A DNA stretch of 64,000 nucleotides from Lucinisca nassula (lineage: Eukaryota > Mollusca > Bivalvia > Lucinida > Lucinidae): positions 70,309,396 through 70,373,395 of the forward strand of contig OY757026.1 of NCBI GenBank assembly GCA_963580285.1, written 5' to 3'. Made by a program: the position numbers and the translations under genes. Below are positions 10,558 to 21,238 of this stretch, in pieces; positions within the stretch are counted from its first letter, which is position 1, and each line of letters opens with the position of its first letter. Below the pieces are notes generated by a model. It did no database searches and was not told where the DNA came from. It saw only the letters and a program-made list of their open reading frames with translations.

Positions 10558-12309
10558 AGCTCACCGTCACGTAGTGACGAGGTGAGCTTTTGGGATCACT
10601 TTTTGTCCGTCGTCCGTCGTGCGTCCGTGCGTGCGTGCGTGCGTCCGTGCGTAAGCAATTTCTTTAAACGACATCTCCTCCTAAACAACTGATCGGATTT
10701 TGACCAAACTTCACAGGAATGATCCTGAGTTGGTCCCCTTTCAAAGTTGTTCAAATGGTTCCGGTCCGTTGCACATGTAGGTCACAGGAGCCAAAAATAG
10801 ATTTTTTTCACCAAAAACTTAAAAAATCTTCTTCTCTGAAACCACAAGGCCCAGGTCTTTGATATTTGGTATGAAGCTTCATCTAGTGGACCCCTACCAA
10901 GATTGTTCAGATTATAGTGCTGGGGCCAAAAATGCCCCCGCCCCGGGGCCCTTTGGTTTTACAGAGGCTTATATAGGGAAAATCTTTAAAAATCTTCTTC
11001 TCTGAAACCACAAGGCCCAGGTCTTTGATATTTGGTATGAAGCTTCATCTAGTGGACCCCTACCAAGATTGTTCAAATTATAGTGCTGGGGCCAAAGATG
11101 CCCCCGCCCCGGGGCCCTTTGGTTTTACATAGGCTTATATAGGGAAAATCTTTAAAAATCTTCTTCTCTGAAACCACAAGGCCCAGGACTTTGATATTTG
11201 GTATGAAGCTTGTACTAGTGGACCCCTACCAAGATTGTTCAAATTAAAATGCTGGGACAAACAATGCCCCCGCCACGGGGCCCTTTGGTTTTACATAGGC
11301 TTATATAGGGAAAATCTATAAAAAATCTTCTTCTCTGAAATCGCAAGGCCCAGGACTTTGATATTTGGTATGAAGCTTCATCTTGTTGACCCCTACCAAG
11401 ATTGTTCAAATAATAGTGCTAGGGCAAAAAATGCCCCCGCCCCGGGGCCCTTTGGTTTTACATAGGCTTATATAGGGAAAATCTTTAAAAATCTTCTTCT
11501 CTGAAACCGCAAGGCCCAGGACTTTGATATTTGGTATGAAGCTTCAACTAGTGGACCCCTACCAAGATTGTTCAAATTATCAAATTATAGCCCTTGGGCC
11601 AAAAATGCCCCTGCTCCGGGGCCTTTTGGTTTTACATAGACTTATATAGGGAAAATCTTTAAAAATCTTCTTCTCTGAAACCACAAGTCCTAGGTCTCTT
11701 ATATTTGGTATGAAGCTTCTTCTAAAGGACCCCTACCAAGATGATTCAAATTATAGTGCTGGGACCAAAAGTGGCCCCGCCCAGGAGCCCTTTGGTTTAA
11801 CATAGGCTTATATACGGATAATCTTTAAAAATCTTCTTCTCTGAAACCACAAGGCCCAGGACTTTGAAATTTGGTATGAAGCTTCATCTAATGAACCTCT
11901 ACCAAGATTGTTCAAATTATAGCCCTGGGGACACAAATGCCCCCGACCCGGGGCCCTTTGGTTTTACATAGATTTATATAGCCCCGGGGCCATTTGGTTT
12001 TGCATAGGCTTATGTAGGGAATAGTAGGGTTTTACATAGGCTTATATACGGATAATCTTTAAAAATCTTCTTCTCTGAAAACGCAAGGCCCAGGTCTTTG
12101 ATATTTGATGTGTAGCTTCACCTAGTGGACCTTTGCCAAGATTGTTCAAATTATATCCTTTGTTGATGTTTGGTATGAAGCTTCACCTTTAAGACCTCCC
12201 TCAACATTATGCACATTAAAGCCCTGGGGCCAATAATGGCCCTCTCTTGGGCCCATTTGTTACACTATGGATCAGGTGAGCGATCCAGGGCCATCATGGC
12301 CCTCTTGTT
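10558..12309 (+). mobile_element. HLE-2 element nested in HLE-1
   Basis: Left end AGCTCACCGTCACG pairs with GACGAGGTGAGCT, followed by GTCCGTCGTCCGTCG and a GTGC run. Right end GGTGAGCGATCC then hairpin AGGGCCATCATGGCCCT and CTTGTTT. The host HLE-1 text (TATTGCCCTTTGAAAT ... TCAGCAAAATATCTC) resumes on the other side, giving both boundaries. Confidence 0.72.
10828..12130 (+). repeat. 166-bp tandem array, about 8 units
   Basis: CTTCTTCTCTGAAACC starts units at 10828, 10994, 11160, 11327, 11493, 11667, 11833 and 12067. Period is 166 bp with two longer units. Each unit has GGCCCAGGTCTTTGATAT, GGTATGAAGCTTCATC, and GCCCCGGGGCCCTTTGG. Confidence 0.9.
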
Positions 12310-13428
12310 TAATTAATCTTTTCAGCAAAATATCTCAAAACTCTAAGAGCTGGAGCCTTGGAAGTTGGTGAATAGATTGATGGTGATGAGTACATGACCT
12401 GATTAAGTTTTGCTGAATTCCGATAAATACTTCATGAGTTATGGCCCTTTGTCACTTTGTGTATTTTTACATTGTACCTCTATATGTGATGTGTAGCATA
12501 ACTTTAGAACCGTGTATGCTAGAATTTTGAAATTTTATATATGGACTCCTCATGGAAAATTAGGGGATGCATATATTTTTTCTCATCCGGATTGTGACCC
12601 TTTCAAGAGTTATTGCCCTTTGAATTTTTTTCAATAAAATCTTGCCAGCAACATATCTCAAAAGCTATATAAGCAAGAGCCTTGAAAGTTGGTGAATAGA
12701 TTGGTAGTGTTGAGAAGATGACCAGATTAAATTTTGACTAAATTCCGAAAAATACTTCATGAGTTATGGCCCTTTGTCACTTTGGGTTTTTGTACATTTT
12801 TGCTACGGTTTTGAAATTTGATATATGGATTTCTCATGGAAAATTAGGGGAAGCATATTTTTTTTCTCATCCGGATTGTGCCCCCTTTCAAGAGTTATTG
12901 CCCTTTGAATGTTTTTGTTTATAAAATCTTGTCAGCAAAATATCTCAAATTATAATTGAATAGATTGGTGGTGATGAGTAGATGACCTGATTAGATTTTG
13001 ACTAAATTCTGAAAATACTACATGAGTCAATGCCCTTTGTCATTTTGGGTTTTTGTACATTGTACCTCGATATGCTTTGTGATGCATAGCATAACTTTAG
13101 AACCGTGTATGCTAGGGTTTTGAAATTTCATATATGGATTCCGCATGGTAAAATAGGGGATATATATTTTTTTCTCATCTGGATAGTGCCCCTTTCAAGA
13201 GTTATTGCCCTTTGAATTTTTTTTTATAAAATCTTGTCAGCAAAATATCTCAAAAAACTATAAGAGCAAGAGACTTGAAAGTTGGTGAATAGATTGATGG
13301 TGATGAGTAGATGACCTGATTAAATTTTGACTAAATTCCGAAAACTACGTCATGAGTTATGGTCCTTTGTCTCTTTGAGTATTTGTACATTGTGAACTTA
13401 GTACAATGTGAACAGCAGATCTTATGAG

Positions 13429-13545
13429 CTGTGTGCCAGTATAGTAGATAGAGTGCTGGACTACGAATCAGTTTGTGTACATTGAATCTGAGGGGCGTGA
13501 GTTCAAACCTCGTGGAGGACTGGAATTTGTTTTTATTCTTCTTTT
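13429..13545 (+). mobile_element. tRNA-derived SINE head
   Basis: A-box-like AGTATAGTAGATAGAGTGC and B box GAGTTCAAACC at 13498-13508. A TTCTTCTTTTC-type tail follows. Not an intact tRNA gene: stems are imperfect and the D-to-T spacing is long. Confidence 0.5.
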
Positions 13546-13687
13546 CTTTTTTTCTTCATAAACACACATAAACAGTTATTATGCCCCAGAATCAGAATCA
13601 GAATTGTTACTGGTGACACGTCAAATGACATTCATACACCAGGAATGTCATTTGTTAGAGGGTGGGGATATTGTATTTGCCCTCCAC

Positions 13688-14850
13688 GTACATACATACA
13701 TACATACATACATACATACATACATACATACATACATACATACATACATACATAAACCTCCGTGGTGTAGTGGTTACGGCACTCGCCTTGTAAAGCAGGG
13801 GCGCAGGATCGATCCCGGGCTTCTCCAGACTTTCGGATGAGTCTTTAAACCGAGGTCCCGTCTCCGTATGTCCTTAGCTGTTTGTGGGACATTTAACTCA
13901 AATACTCACTCACTCACATACATACACACTCTCATGCAAACATGCATGTATGCACACACACACACACACACACATGCATGCATGCAGACTAACGCATGTA
14001 TTCATGCATGCAAAACATGCACACATGCACTCATGCAAAAATGTACACATGCATATATGCACATATGCATTTATGCACACATGCATGCACACTCATGCAT
14101 GCATGCATATACAAACATGTATGCACATACATGCTTGCATGCATACATGCATGCATGCACACACACTCATACAGGTATGCATGCACACATACATGCATGC
14201 ATGCACTCACACATACATGAAAATATACATGTTACACAAACATGATTGCATGCACTCAAGCATGCATGCTCATACACATACTTGCATGCATATGCACAAA
14301 CACTTAGGCATAAATACAAACACTCACACATTGCAGGCATGAAAGCACACATGCATGCACACATACACTCATGCTTGTACACACACATGTATGCATGCAT
14401 GCACCCACACATACACTCATGCAGACATGAATACACATGTACATACATGCATGCATGCACACAACCACACACATACACACACTCACACATGCATGCACAC
14501 ATACATACATACATACATACATACATGTGCATGCACTCATGCATGTATGCCAAACACTTATACATAAACACAATCACTCATACATGCATGCATACAAGCA
14601 CACATGCATGCACACATGCACGCATGCATGCATGCAACTCACATACATGCACATGCATGCGCATGCTCTACCCATGTATACATGCACACAATTATGCATA
14701 AATACACACACTCACGCATGCATGCATAACAGACATGCATACACACATAACTCATGCATGCATGCACACACATGCACGTACACATACATTTATGCAGGTA
14801 TGCATGCACACATACATGCATGCGCCCACACATGCATGCAGACATCTGGT
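13688..14850. repeat. CATA/CATG/CACA microsatellite block
   Basis: (CATA)n at 13688-13753 and mixed ACAT, GCAT, CACA and TGCA runs from 13918 to 14850, with SINE-C between them. Translations on both strands give only His/Thr/Met/Cys-rich low-complexity peptides and are not genes. Confidence 0.92.
13757..13917 (+). mobile_element. SINE-C, complete reference copy
   Basis: tRNA-like head: A box TGGTGTAGTGGTTACGGCAC, B box AGGATCGATCC. Body TCTCCAGACTTTCGGATGAG, TCTTTAAACCGAGGTCCCG, TCCTTAGCTGTTTGTGGGAC; tail CACTCACTCACTCAC. It sits between two halves of a CATA/CATG microsatellite. Other copies: 1, 3470, 36051, 48040 and 50287. Confidence 0.78.
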
Positions 14851-14927
14851 TATGGCCCTTAGAAAAATGGGCATTTTTGGGCAAGCATATGGTTGGGGGC
14901 ATTGTGTCTTACAAACACCATTCCTAG

Positions 14928-15175
14928 TTTATTTTTACTTGCTCATCAGCATGGCCACCTCAGTTTCGATACGATCTTCATGAAACTAACAAGTAAGTAG
15001 GTTGGGTATTAAAGCTTAGACGATTTTGAAAACGCGTTATGTCGACATACTATTCATACTGTTCCCTTCTTTGCTGAAAACCCCTTTTTTTGTGTTTAGC
15101 CTTGATCGGAACCTGAACCTGAACATCCAAATACGTCCTTTAGCTTTAATCGGACCTTCCTAAGTAGGTAACGGA
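14928..15175. other. No recognised feature
   Basis: Gap between HLE-1 and an HLE-2 copy with no supportable element. Confidence 0.35.
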
Positions 15176-15860
15176 TACAAGCTCAGATGTGTACGTGCGT
15201 CGTCCGTCGTCAACATGTACTTGTTTTTCCTCTAGACGAATTGGTTATGCTTCAGTCTTCAAGAATACCAGAATGTTTTGACTTTATGATATCTCGATCA
15301 AAGTCGAATATTGGTTATGTCGAGTAATTTAAACTAGGTCACTTGGTTGATCTTTTTATAACCTTGTTCACCCTCTAGGGGCTACATTCTTGCTTGAGAC
15401 TTTATGAATACTTATCAGAATGATTTTCTTGGTGACATTTTAGTTAAGTTCGAATATAGTGATGTGGGATCACAAAGTAGGCCACTAGTCAAATTGCTTT
15501 AAAACCTTGATTGGAGGCAAAGTTTGCTTCAGTCTTCGTGAAACTACAAGAATATTGGTTCTGATGATATTCTTCATGAATATTTACCAGAATATTTATC
15601 TTGATAATGTCGGATAAAAAAAAACTGGCCCAGATTTCTGTAAAACTTTATGCTGTGAGTAGAAGCCACTGTTTTGCTTCAATCTGCGTGAAACTTTACC
15701 AGATAATACTAACGTCAAGTTGAAAGATGGGTTAAGTTCGAACATGTCATGTTAGTCAAAACTTGGCCAATATGTCTTATTTCCTTAAATCTATTTGTGC
15801 AATCTAGAAGCAATAAATGACTCTGGTGAGCGATTAAGGGCCATGTTGGCTCTTTTGTTT
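15176..15860 (+). mobile_element. HLE-2 short copy
   Basis: Left end AAGCTCAGATGTG with GTGCGTCGTCCGTCGTC; right end GGTGAGCGATTA, hairpin AGGGCCATGTTGGCTCT and TTTGTTT. The body contains repeated CTTCAGTCTTCAAGAAT/CTTCGTGAAAC-type phrases. Confidence 0.6.
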
Positions 15861-16046
15861 TTATCCTCGATCCACTTGAGTATTAAACATATCATGCTTA
15901 TGTTTGGCATTTCGACATTTTTAGTATGGAACTTGGCTTTTAGTGCTGAATCGAATATGAAAATTGCCGCATTTGCTTGCATGCCGACCTCGGTAGATTA
16001 GTCAGATGCTCGTCCTACTGGTGAACAGAATGGTCGGGGTTCCTGG

Positions 16047-16632
16047 CGAAACATTACGATAACACATCCGTGAGGCATAGTGCATCTTTTCATATCTCAA
16101 ATATGGGTATTTTTCTGATGAAAATTTTATGATATTTTTCTTATTTTACTCAAAGCATATGTTGAGGGCGCTCGTTAGAACCGCCTCATTGAGGCGGTTC
16201 TAACGAGTACCCACAACCAATGTCTTGGAGCAGAAATGAGGAAAATAAATTATATCACCGTAAACCCCAGTTGTCTCTATATAAAGTGGGGTTTAAATGG
16301 ATATTCCTTACTCGGTTTTGTTTGTTTGTTTGGTTTGAGGTTTAACGACCCCACCAGCTCTGTAAAGGTCATTTTGGAGACATTGCTTCCAATTTTGTGG
16401 GACTTTTTCCCGACATTGAGATGAAATGACAACTCAAGCCCTGTCGCCCAATGAGACCAATAGGGCTTATTAGCATGGACTTGCACCGCTTTGCCTGGGC
16501 AGACTTAGATCCTCTTAGCGGTTTACGAGTACTCGTGCGCGGGTCGGTTTCAGCTCTGCGTGGAAGCATCATGCAGCCAATATATTTCTTCAAGCCCGAT
16601 GGGCGGGGGCCAACTCGGTTTTGTTAACGTGC
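16047..16632. mobile_element. MITE-B inside SINE-T, itself split
   Basis: Starts CATTACGATAACACATCCGTG, palindromic core at ~16170-16222 (GCTCGTTAGAACCGCCTCA and its complement), then TTGTCTCTATATAAAGTGGG. A SINE-H interrupts it and only TTGTTAACGTG of the right TIR follows. Confidence 0.62.
16321..16612 (-). mobile_element. SINE-H copy with target duplication
   Basis: Complete minus-strand copy, from tail TTTGGTTTGAGGTTTAACGA to head CCGATGGGCGGGGGCC. ACTCGGTTTTG flanks both sides (16310-16320 and 16613-16623), so insertion was target-primed. ORFs on either strand over SINE-H copies are shadows. Confidence 0.85.
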
Positions 16633-16752
16633 TGGAATGTGCGCTGTACTGGTTTACCGCTTATGAATAAGCATGCCCAGGAACTATGGTTGACCACCTC
16701 GATATGACCTAAATGGTATTGTTTGGATCGTTAAACCCCAAAACAAACAAAA

Positions 16753-17120
16753 ATGCTTGTATGTTAATCTTCATGAGCTTTACAAATTTTATGCTCCGCT
16801 GAGATGAACACGAAAATAGTTCTATAACCGTGGTTCCAGATTTCAGTGTCACTATATTTAATCCAGCACACGACAAAACCTACAATAAGACCATCGAAGA
16901 CTCAGGTCAGCCTGCGCATCCGCGCAGTCTGATCAGAGTCTTCGCTGTGCACTCTAAGGATAGCTAAGGGCTCAATGCTCCTTCATATAGCAAAAGAAGT
17001 CTCTGGTCAGGCTACATTGATGTGTAGGCCGATCTGATTCTTAGCTGGGCGCACATGTAAATTGTAGGAAAAGCTGTGCCCCGATTCATTTATTAATCAT
17101 TCATGTCATTATTGCTTCAG
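16753..17120. other. Intronic sequence with a decayed hairpin-P
   Basis: A diverged hairpin-P (GTCAGCCTGCGCATCCGCGC, GTCTGATCAGAGTCTTCGCTG) lies at ~16900-16955. The acceptor of the exon at 17121 (GTCATTATTGCTTCAG) ends the stretch. Confidence 0.4.
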
Positions 17121-17334
17121 ACTGAAGGATGCTATCAAACAGAGAAGGAATACCGTCGCCAACAAATGGCGTAAGTTAGCCATTCAGACGAAGATACAGA
17201 ATGCTCGGTCATCAGCGGACCAGACTGATGGTCGTCCGTCCAGCAAAGTACAGATGGCAGACATTACAACATTGCTAATAGCAGATAGGAACAGTAATCC
17301 AATGACTGAGTCTGACAGCATTGTTAAGATGTGA
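17121..17334 (+). CDS. Candidate terminal exon, unknown gene
   Basis: Follows a clear acceptor (TTATTGCTTCAG|A). One nt completes a split codon, then 70 codons run to TGA at 17332-17334. The peptide is basic at the start (LKDAIKQRRNTVANKWRKLA, IQTKIQNARS), then polar (DQTDGRPSSKVQMADIT), ending SNPMTESDSIVKM. Composition suits the cytoplasmic C-terminal tail of a membrane protein or a regulatory tail, but no family was recognised. Codon use is balanced and unlike the AT-rich flanks, which supports a real exon. Its phase fits the donor of the exon at 1652-1843. A terminal -IVKM is not a classical PDZ ligand. ATTAAA occurs at 17751-17756 but is far for a poly(A) signal. Confidence 0.6.
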
Positions 17335-17488
17335 TCAAACATAGTTACACCTGAACTAGTTATATCCTGAATCCTAATATCTCTTATATTTGAGGTTACC
17401 CTCTACATGTTGAAACTCTCCTCCCGATTTTCGGCCATTTGTATTGCATGATTTTATTGTGTATCATGGACTCAGAAGCAAGAATGAA

Positions 17489-17559
17489 TTGAAAACAGTA
17501 TAGATCCTGATCAGCTGGCTTCTCAGAAGCCAGCTGATCTGGATCTATACTGTTTTCAA
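17489..17559. repeat. Hairpin-P, near-perfect palindrome
   Basis: Arms TTGAAAACAGTATAGATCC / GGATCTATACTGTTTTCAA continue through GATCAGCTGGCTTCT / AGAAGCCAGCTGATC with only a couple of mismatches. If the exon at 17121 is terminal, this may lie in its 3' UTR. Confidence 0.8.
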
Positions 17560-17781
17560 AAAGAATTTATCCAGGTTTAGCATGGTGCGAATTAACATGA
17601 AAGACACCATTAGATCCAAGATCTTGAAAGGTTGAGCGCTTTTCCATCCAGTTAGATTGGTTCAAAGTAGTAGTTTGACACTTAATCGATTTCCTCGATA
17701 CTCGCTTTAGGTAAATTACATCATAATCGACCATGGTTTTCCATGATCGATTAAATGTCACCTCTTTGTACAGAACGAGCT

Positions 17782-18165
17782 TGTAAGCTCACCTGATCCA
17801 AAGGCTCATTGGTGAGCTTATAGTAAGGTGAGGTTACGTTGTCTGGCTGTCTGACTCTGTCTGTCTGTCTGTCAACATTTTCAAACGTCTCCTCCTCTGA
17901 AACCACTAGCCCGACAAATTTCACGTGGAGCCTCCCTGTAATTGAGGAACGAAAGTTCCCTACAAGATCTAGATCACATAACACAGATGACCGCCTGCCC
18001 ATATAAGGTAAAACCTCTTCAAAAAAACTTCTTCAAAACCGGTTTGCCGATTGTCATAAAACTGTGTATGCATAATTATAGACTCAAGCCAATCATGGTT
18101 TGTTCAAATCATCTCTGGATGACCTTGAAGTCTTAGGTCACGATCAGATATGGCCACATTGGCTT
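17782..18165 (+). mobile_element. HLE-2 5' part
   Basis: Hairpin start AGCTCACCTGATCC ... GGTGAGCTT, CTGTCTGTCTGTCTG, then CGTCTCCTCCTCTGAAACC and the body motif CGACAAATTTCACGTGGAGCC. The end at ~18150 (GATATGGCCACATTGGCTTT) is only a decayed match to the 3' hairpin. Confidence 0.55.
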
Positions 18166-18245
18166 TAGTATATGAAAAAGTCAAAACCGTGTAATTTTCT
18201 GATTTTGTGTAATCTGTAAATTGTAGATGTAGTAAGCTAATGTCT

Positions 18246-19195
18246 CGGTCACAAATTCGGCGTACCTCGGCCTAGCTATACTAGACGTGGTCGTCGACCG
18301 AGCTGTCCAAGTCGAGAAGAGGTCGGAAGCCGGTGTCTGGCTCGGTTTTGACAAAAAGTATGTCTAGCAAGGCCTGGAGGGACATCCGCCTGGCGGTGTT
18401 TGCCTGATATTTGCGGGGAAGCATCAGCTTATAGGCCAGGCGGAAATCGGCCGGTGCACTGCAGGTTACCGGCCGTACGCCGGCCATATACCTGGTGATT
18501 GCAATAGCCGGTCAAGCATCGGTCGATGTTCCGCAGATGTCCGCCCAGTTCCCGGCCGGGCATGGCCCGTCGCCGGGCGAGGCATGGGTTTACACCAGCC
18601 GGGAATGGTCCAGTTGTCCAGGGATATTTAAACTGTCTCTTCTCCTGTGCTTATACAACAAATACGTCAGCTCGGTTGGTGGGTGAACAATCTTCAATTC
18701 TTTGACGTCGAAGAAACCTTTATTCGAAGAAAAGTGAAACAAGACACCTCATATCCCTACTGATCTGCTAAAAACTGGCACGCATCGGAGATCGGGCCCT
18801 TAAATTAATGGAACGCCTGCAGGAACCGACGACAGCCGAAACAGGATTCGTCGAGCGGATTCCGCTTGATAACCTGTCGGGCGTCGGCCGGGCGTCGGCC
18901 GATTACTGCCCGATTATCTGATTGGTTGGGGTCCGCTCTACACGACTACCGGTTGACAGTCGATGCCATCGACATCGTCCCGACGTCGGTACGAGCTCTG
19001 CACAACTTAAATTTTACCTAGAAGTCGGTGAGAAATCGGTGAGAATTTAAAATGCGAGTTGAAATTTCGCCGGGCCCCTCTCGACCACCACCGATGCCTC
19101 AACATCCGGCAGGACGCCGACCGGACTCCAGCACAATTTCACCCAAAATCAGTCGCCAACTAGTCGGGCGGGGCTCGACTAGTGATTTGTGACCG
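18246..19195. mobile_element. GC-rich island bounded by 11-bp inverted repeats
   Basis: CGGTCACAAAT at 18246-18256 and ATTTGTGACCG at 19185-19195 bracket a stretch far richer in CpG and GC than its surroundings (many CGGCCGG/GCCGGCC-like motifs). A minus-strand frame at 18281-18487 (YKLMLPRKYQANTARRMSLQ within it) could be a decayed coding piece; no family recognised. No convincing target duplication was found. It could be a non-autonomous DNA transposon or a CpG island. Confidence 0.4.
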
Positions 19196-19402
19196 TGGCA
19201 TAAATGTGTAAATGAAACTACCCGAGATTCAAGGCCAATGTTATTCTTTTTGCCTTGGCTCAAGGTTATATGAGCCCCGCCAAGCAAATTTGGGTCTTCG
19301 AGCAGTCCGTCATGACAAATTTTAACTGCGCATGCCCAGCGATTCAGAGGGGCCAGGGATATGGATTTCTGTCTAAAGGTTCCTCTCGATTCACTGCTTG
19401 TA

Positions 19403-19473
19403 TGAGCGAGCAGCGAAGGTTCTGGCGAGACTGCGCGGATGCGCAGGCTCGCCTGAACCTTCGCTGCTCGCAT
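19403..19473. repeat. Inverted repeat, ~31-bp arms
   Basis: GCGAGCAGCGAAGGTTC and its complement GAACCTTCGCTGCTCGC flank CTGCGCGGATGCGCAG. The 136-codon minus-strand ORF across it is probably chance in GC-rich sequence. Confidence 0.75.
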
Positions 19474-19616
19474 AGGCGATAAGTACCAAAATCGCTTGAC
19501 GGGGACCATATAGATATGAAAATTAAAACTTGTATTTGTTAGAAATCACTTGCTTTTAATTTTTTTAGCCATATATCATACGACAGATTTCAGGAACAAC
19601 GAAATAAAAATTCTAA

Positions 19617-19860
19617 GCCATTTTGGAGACGTCGTTTCCAATTTTGTTGGACTTTTGCCCGACATTGAGATGAAATGACATCTCAAGCCCTGCCGCCCAA
19701 TGAAACCAATATGGTTTATAAGCATGGACGGTCCGGCTCGCACCGCTTTGCCTGGCCAGGCTTAGATCCTCTAAGCGGTTTACCAGTACTCGTGTGTGGG
19801 TCAGTTTCAGCTCTGCGTGGAAGCCCATCTATTTCTGCAAGCCCCGATGGGCGGGCCGGA
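19617..19860 (-). mobile_element. SINE-H copy, lacking its 3' tail
   Basis: From GCCATTTTGGAGACGTCG to CCCCGATGGGCGGGCC; the tail part is missing and the last ~20 bp before the head are altered. Confidence 0.75.
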
Positions 19861-20092
19861 GGTGTAACATTGTTGTTAGATCCGAAATATTATGTGGCCA
19901 ATACTGAACCTGTATGAGATGGAATAAAATCTATAGGTGGTGTAGAAAAATGAAATAATATTCAACTGACCATCAAGGCCACTGTTCTATATCAACCTTT
20001 ACTTTCGCAAACACTTTTTAAATATTTAGCAGTTTCATTAATCGATGTAAAAATCGATCATCGGTCCCTTGAATGGTGGTTGGGTGAGGCGA

Positions 20093-20365
20093 ACATCACG
20101 AAAACACGCCTATATAATTCCGACCCCCTTGAACCCCACTTTTATATAGTCAACATGGGATTTACGGGGGTAAACAATTTTTTTTTTATTTATTTCTGCT
20201 CTGAAATACAGATTGTGGGTACTCGATGACGCAGCTCTAACGAGTACCAACAATCTATATCTTGAGCAAGAATAAGAAAAATATCACAATTTTTCATCTT
20301 AAAATTTTCGCTTTTTCGGTGGTAAAATTTACTGTTTTTGTATAGGCGTGTTTTCATAATTGTTG
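20093..20365. mobile_element. MITE-A copy
   Basis: Left TIR CATCACGAAAACACGCCTAT, right GTATAGGCGTGTTTTCATAA. The core is eroded: GTGGGTACTCGATGACGCAG against CTCTAACGAGTACCAACA. Confidence 0.75.
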
Positions 20366-20374
20366 TGGTGTATT

Positions 20375-20450
20375 TCACGTCAACTGGGGCGTCGAACTCT
20401 AACTGGTTCACACCTGGACAACGCCTGCTACCCTTGTAGCAGGTAAGGGT
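20375..20450 (+). repeat. Dispersed repeat pair with 58985-59082
   Basis: ACTGGGGCGTCGAACTCTAA and CTTGTAGCAGGTAAGGGTAG recur near 59005-59080. It contains a perfect donor-like CAG|GTAAGG, but I see no open frame common to both copies. Confidence 0.4.
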
Positions 20451-20639
20451 AGAGGATAAAATTTTATTTCTTCCGATTCTTCACTTTCATACATTTTCCT
20501 ATTGCTCCATTGTCAATCGCGTTCATCTCTTCTACTATCTCTTGTGTCTCGTTTTGTCCTTTTCTCTTGGATATGACACAACATGACTCACAAGGGTTGA
20601 TGTGTCATTAACCCGTTTCATGCTGGAAACCCATAAAGG

Positions 20640-20720
20640 GGTACCTTGGCAAACAGTGCATGCAAAGATCAGACGCCGCAGAACGCGGCGTCTGATCAGG
20701 GCCTGTACTATTTGCTAACA
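20640..20720. repeat. Hairpin-P copy
   Basis: GGCAAACAGTGCATGC, AGATCAGACGCCGC and GCGGCGTCTGATCAGG. Arms pair around a short AGAAC spacer. Confidence 0.7.
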
Positions 20721-20775
20721 GATTTTTCCGTCAAAAATGGAATAACAACAAAACGAAACATATGCCTGGCACGCC

Positions 20776-21238
20776 TTAAGGTGGCACTACAGTAAAAAAA
20801 ATCCCCTTACAATGTAAATTGGGGCATATTCCATAATCTACCATATTTCAGCAAGTCTAATGCTTCCATTATGAGGCATATAATTTGACAGGCTGACCAT
20901 TTACCTTCAAGAAATAGTTAAAAAATATGGGTGCTGTGCGGCATATTTTGGCCTTTTCGGCAGCCAGTGTCAACAAACCCATACCGCAGCGAATAAATAC
21001 AGGCATTTCCAGTGGCCAGTCAGCACAATTTTCTGGTTCAATTTAAATCAGCTGCTTTTCACAATAGCAAATACCTACTAATATTTCTTCTAATAAACAA
21101 TAATACTTCTCAGAAAAATAATGGCTTAGCACCAAATCCAATCAGAAGCAGCAGAATATTCAATTCTGTACTGAAAGCTCTCCCCAAAGCAAGTACAGCT
21201 TTCATAAAGATCAATTATTTACTGTAGTGCAACCTTAA
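20776..21238. mobile_element. MITE with TTAA target duplication, piggyBac-like
   Basis: TTAA at 20776-20779 and 21235-21238 flank termini GGTGGCACTACAGTAAA and TTTACTGTAGTGCAACC, inverted repeats of ~17 bp with one mismatch. The interior (~455 bp) has no transposase. TTAA duplications are the hallmark of piggyBac-type elements. Confidence 0.72.

Larger units (their letters stand above)
10008..14927 (+). mobile_element. HLE-1 element carrying several insertions
   Basis: Left end ATGCCCCCAACTTCGAAG with hairpin; right end GTTGGGGGCATTGTGTC, hairpin GTGTCTTACAAACAC and CTAG at 14924-14927. The 331-bp type repeat recurs at about 10092, 10411, 12489 and 13081. An HLE-2 (10558-12309), a tRNA-derived head (13429), a SINE-C (13757) and a long microsatellite interrupt it. 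No replicase ORF. Confidence 0.68.
15979..16752 (+). mobile_element. SINE-T split by a MITE-B
   Basis: The tRNA-like head (CCTCGGTAGATTAGTCAGATG, B box GGGGTTCC) runs to CTGGCGAAA at ~16046. The SINE continues at ~16633 with AATGTGCGCTGTACTGG, CCGCTTATGAATAAGC and tail CGTTAAACCCCAAAAC. About 100 bp of the SINE body is absent besides the insertion. Confidence 0.6.
1844..17120 (+). other. Putative 15.3-kb intron loaded with repeats
   Basis: If the exons at 1652 and 17121 are consecutive, this phase-2 intron begins GTATGT and ends TTGCTTCAG. It holds nearly all classes of repeat found in the window. Small exons between them could have been missed. Confidence 0.35.

Noticed and set aside
3784..13380. 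CRISPR-like periodicity
   Set aside because: Units are 131-331 bp with no unique spacers; these are satellite-type arrays in a eukaryotic genome.
13868..14983. Long overlapping ORFs of 60-152 codons on both strands
   Set aside because: They translate CATG/CACA microsatellite in every frame, giving His/Thr/Met/Cys-only peptides.
19099..19509. 136-codon minus-strand ORF
   Set aside because: Crosses the border of the GC-rich island and an inverted repeat; GC richness lengthens chance ORFs.
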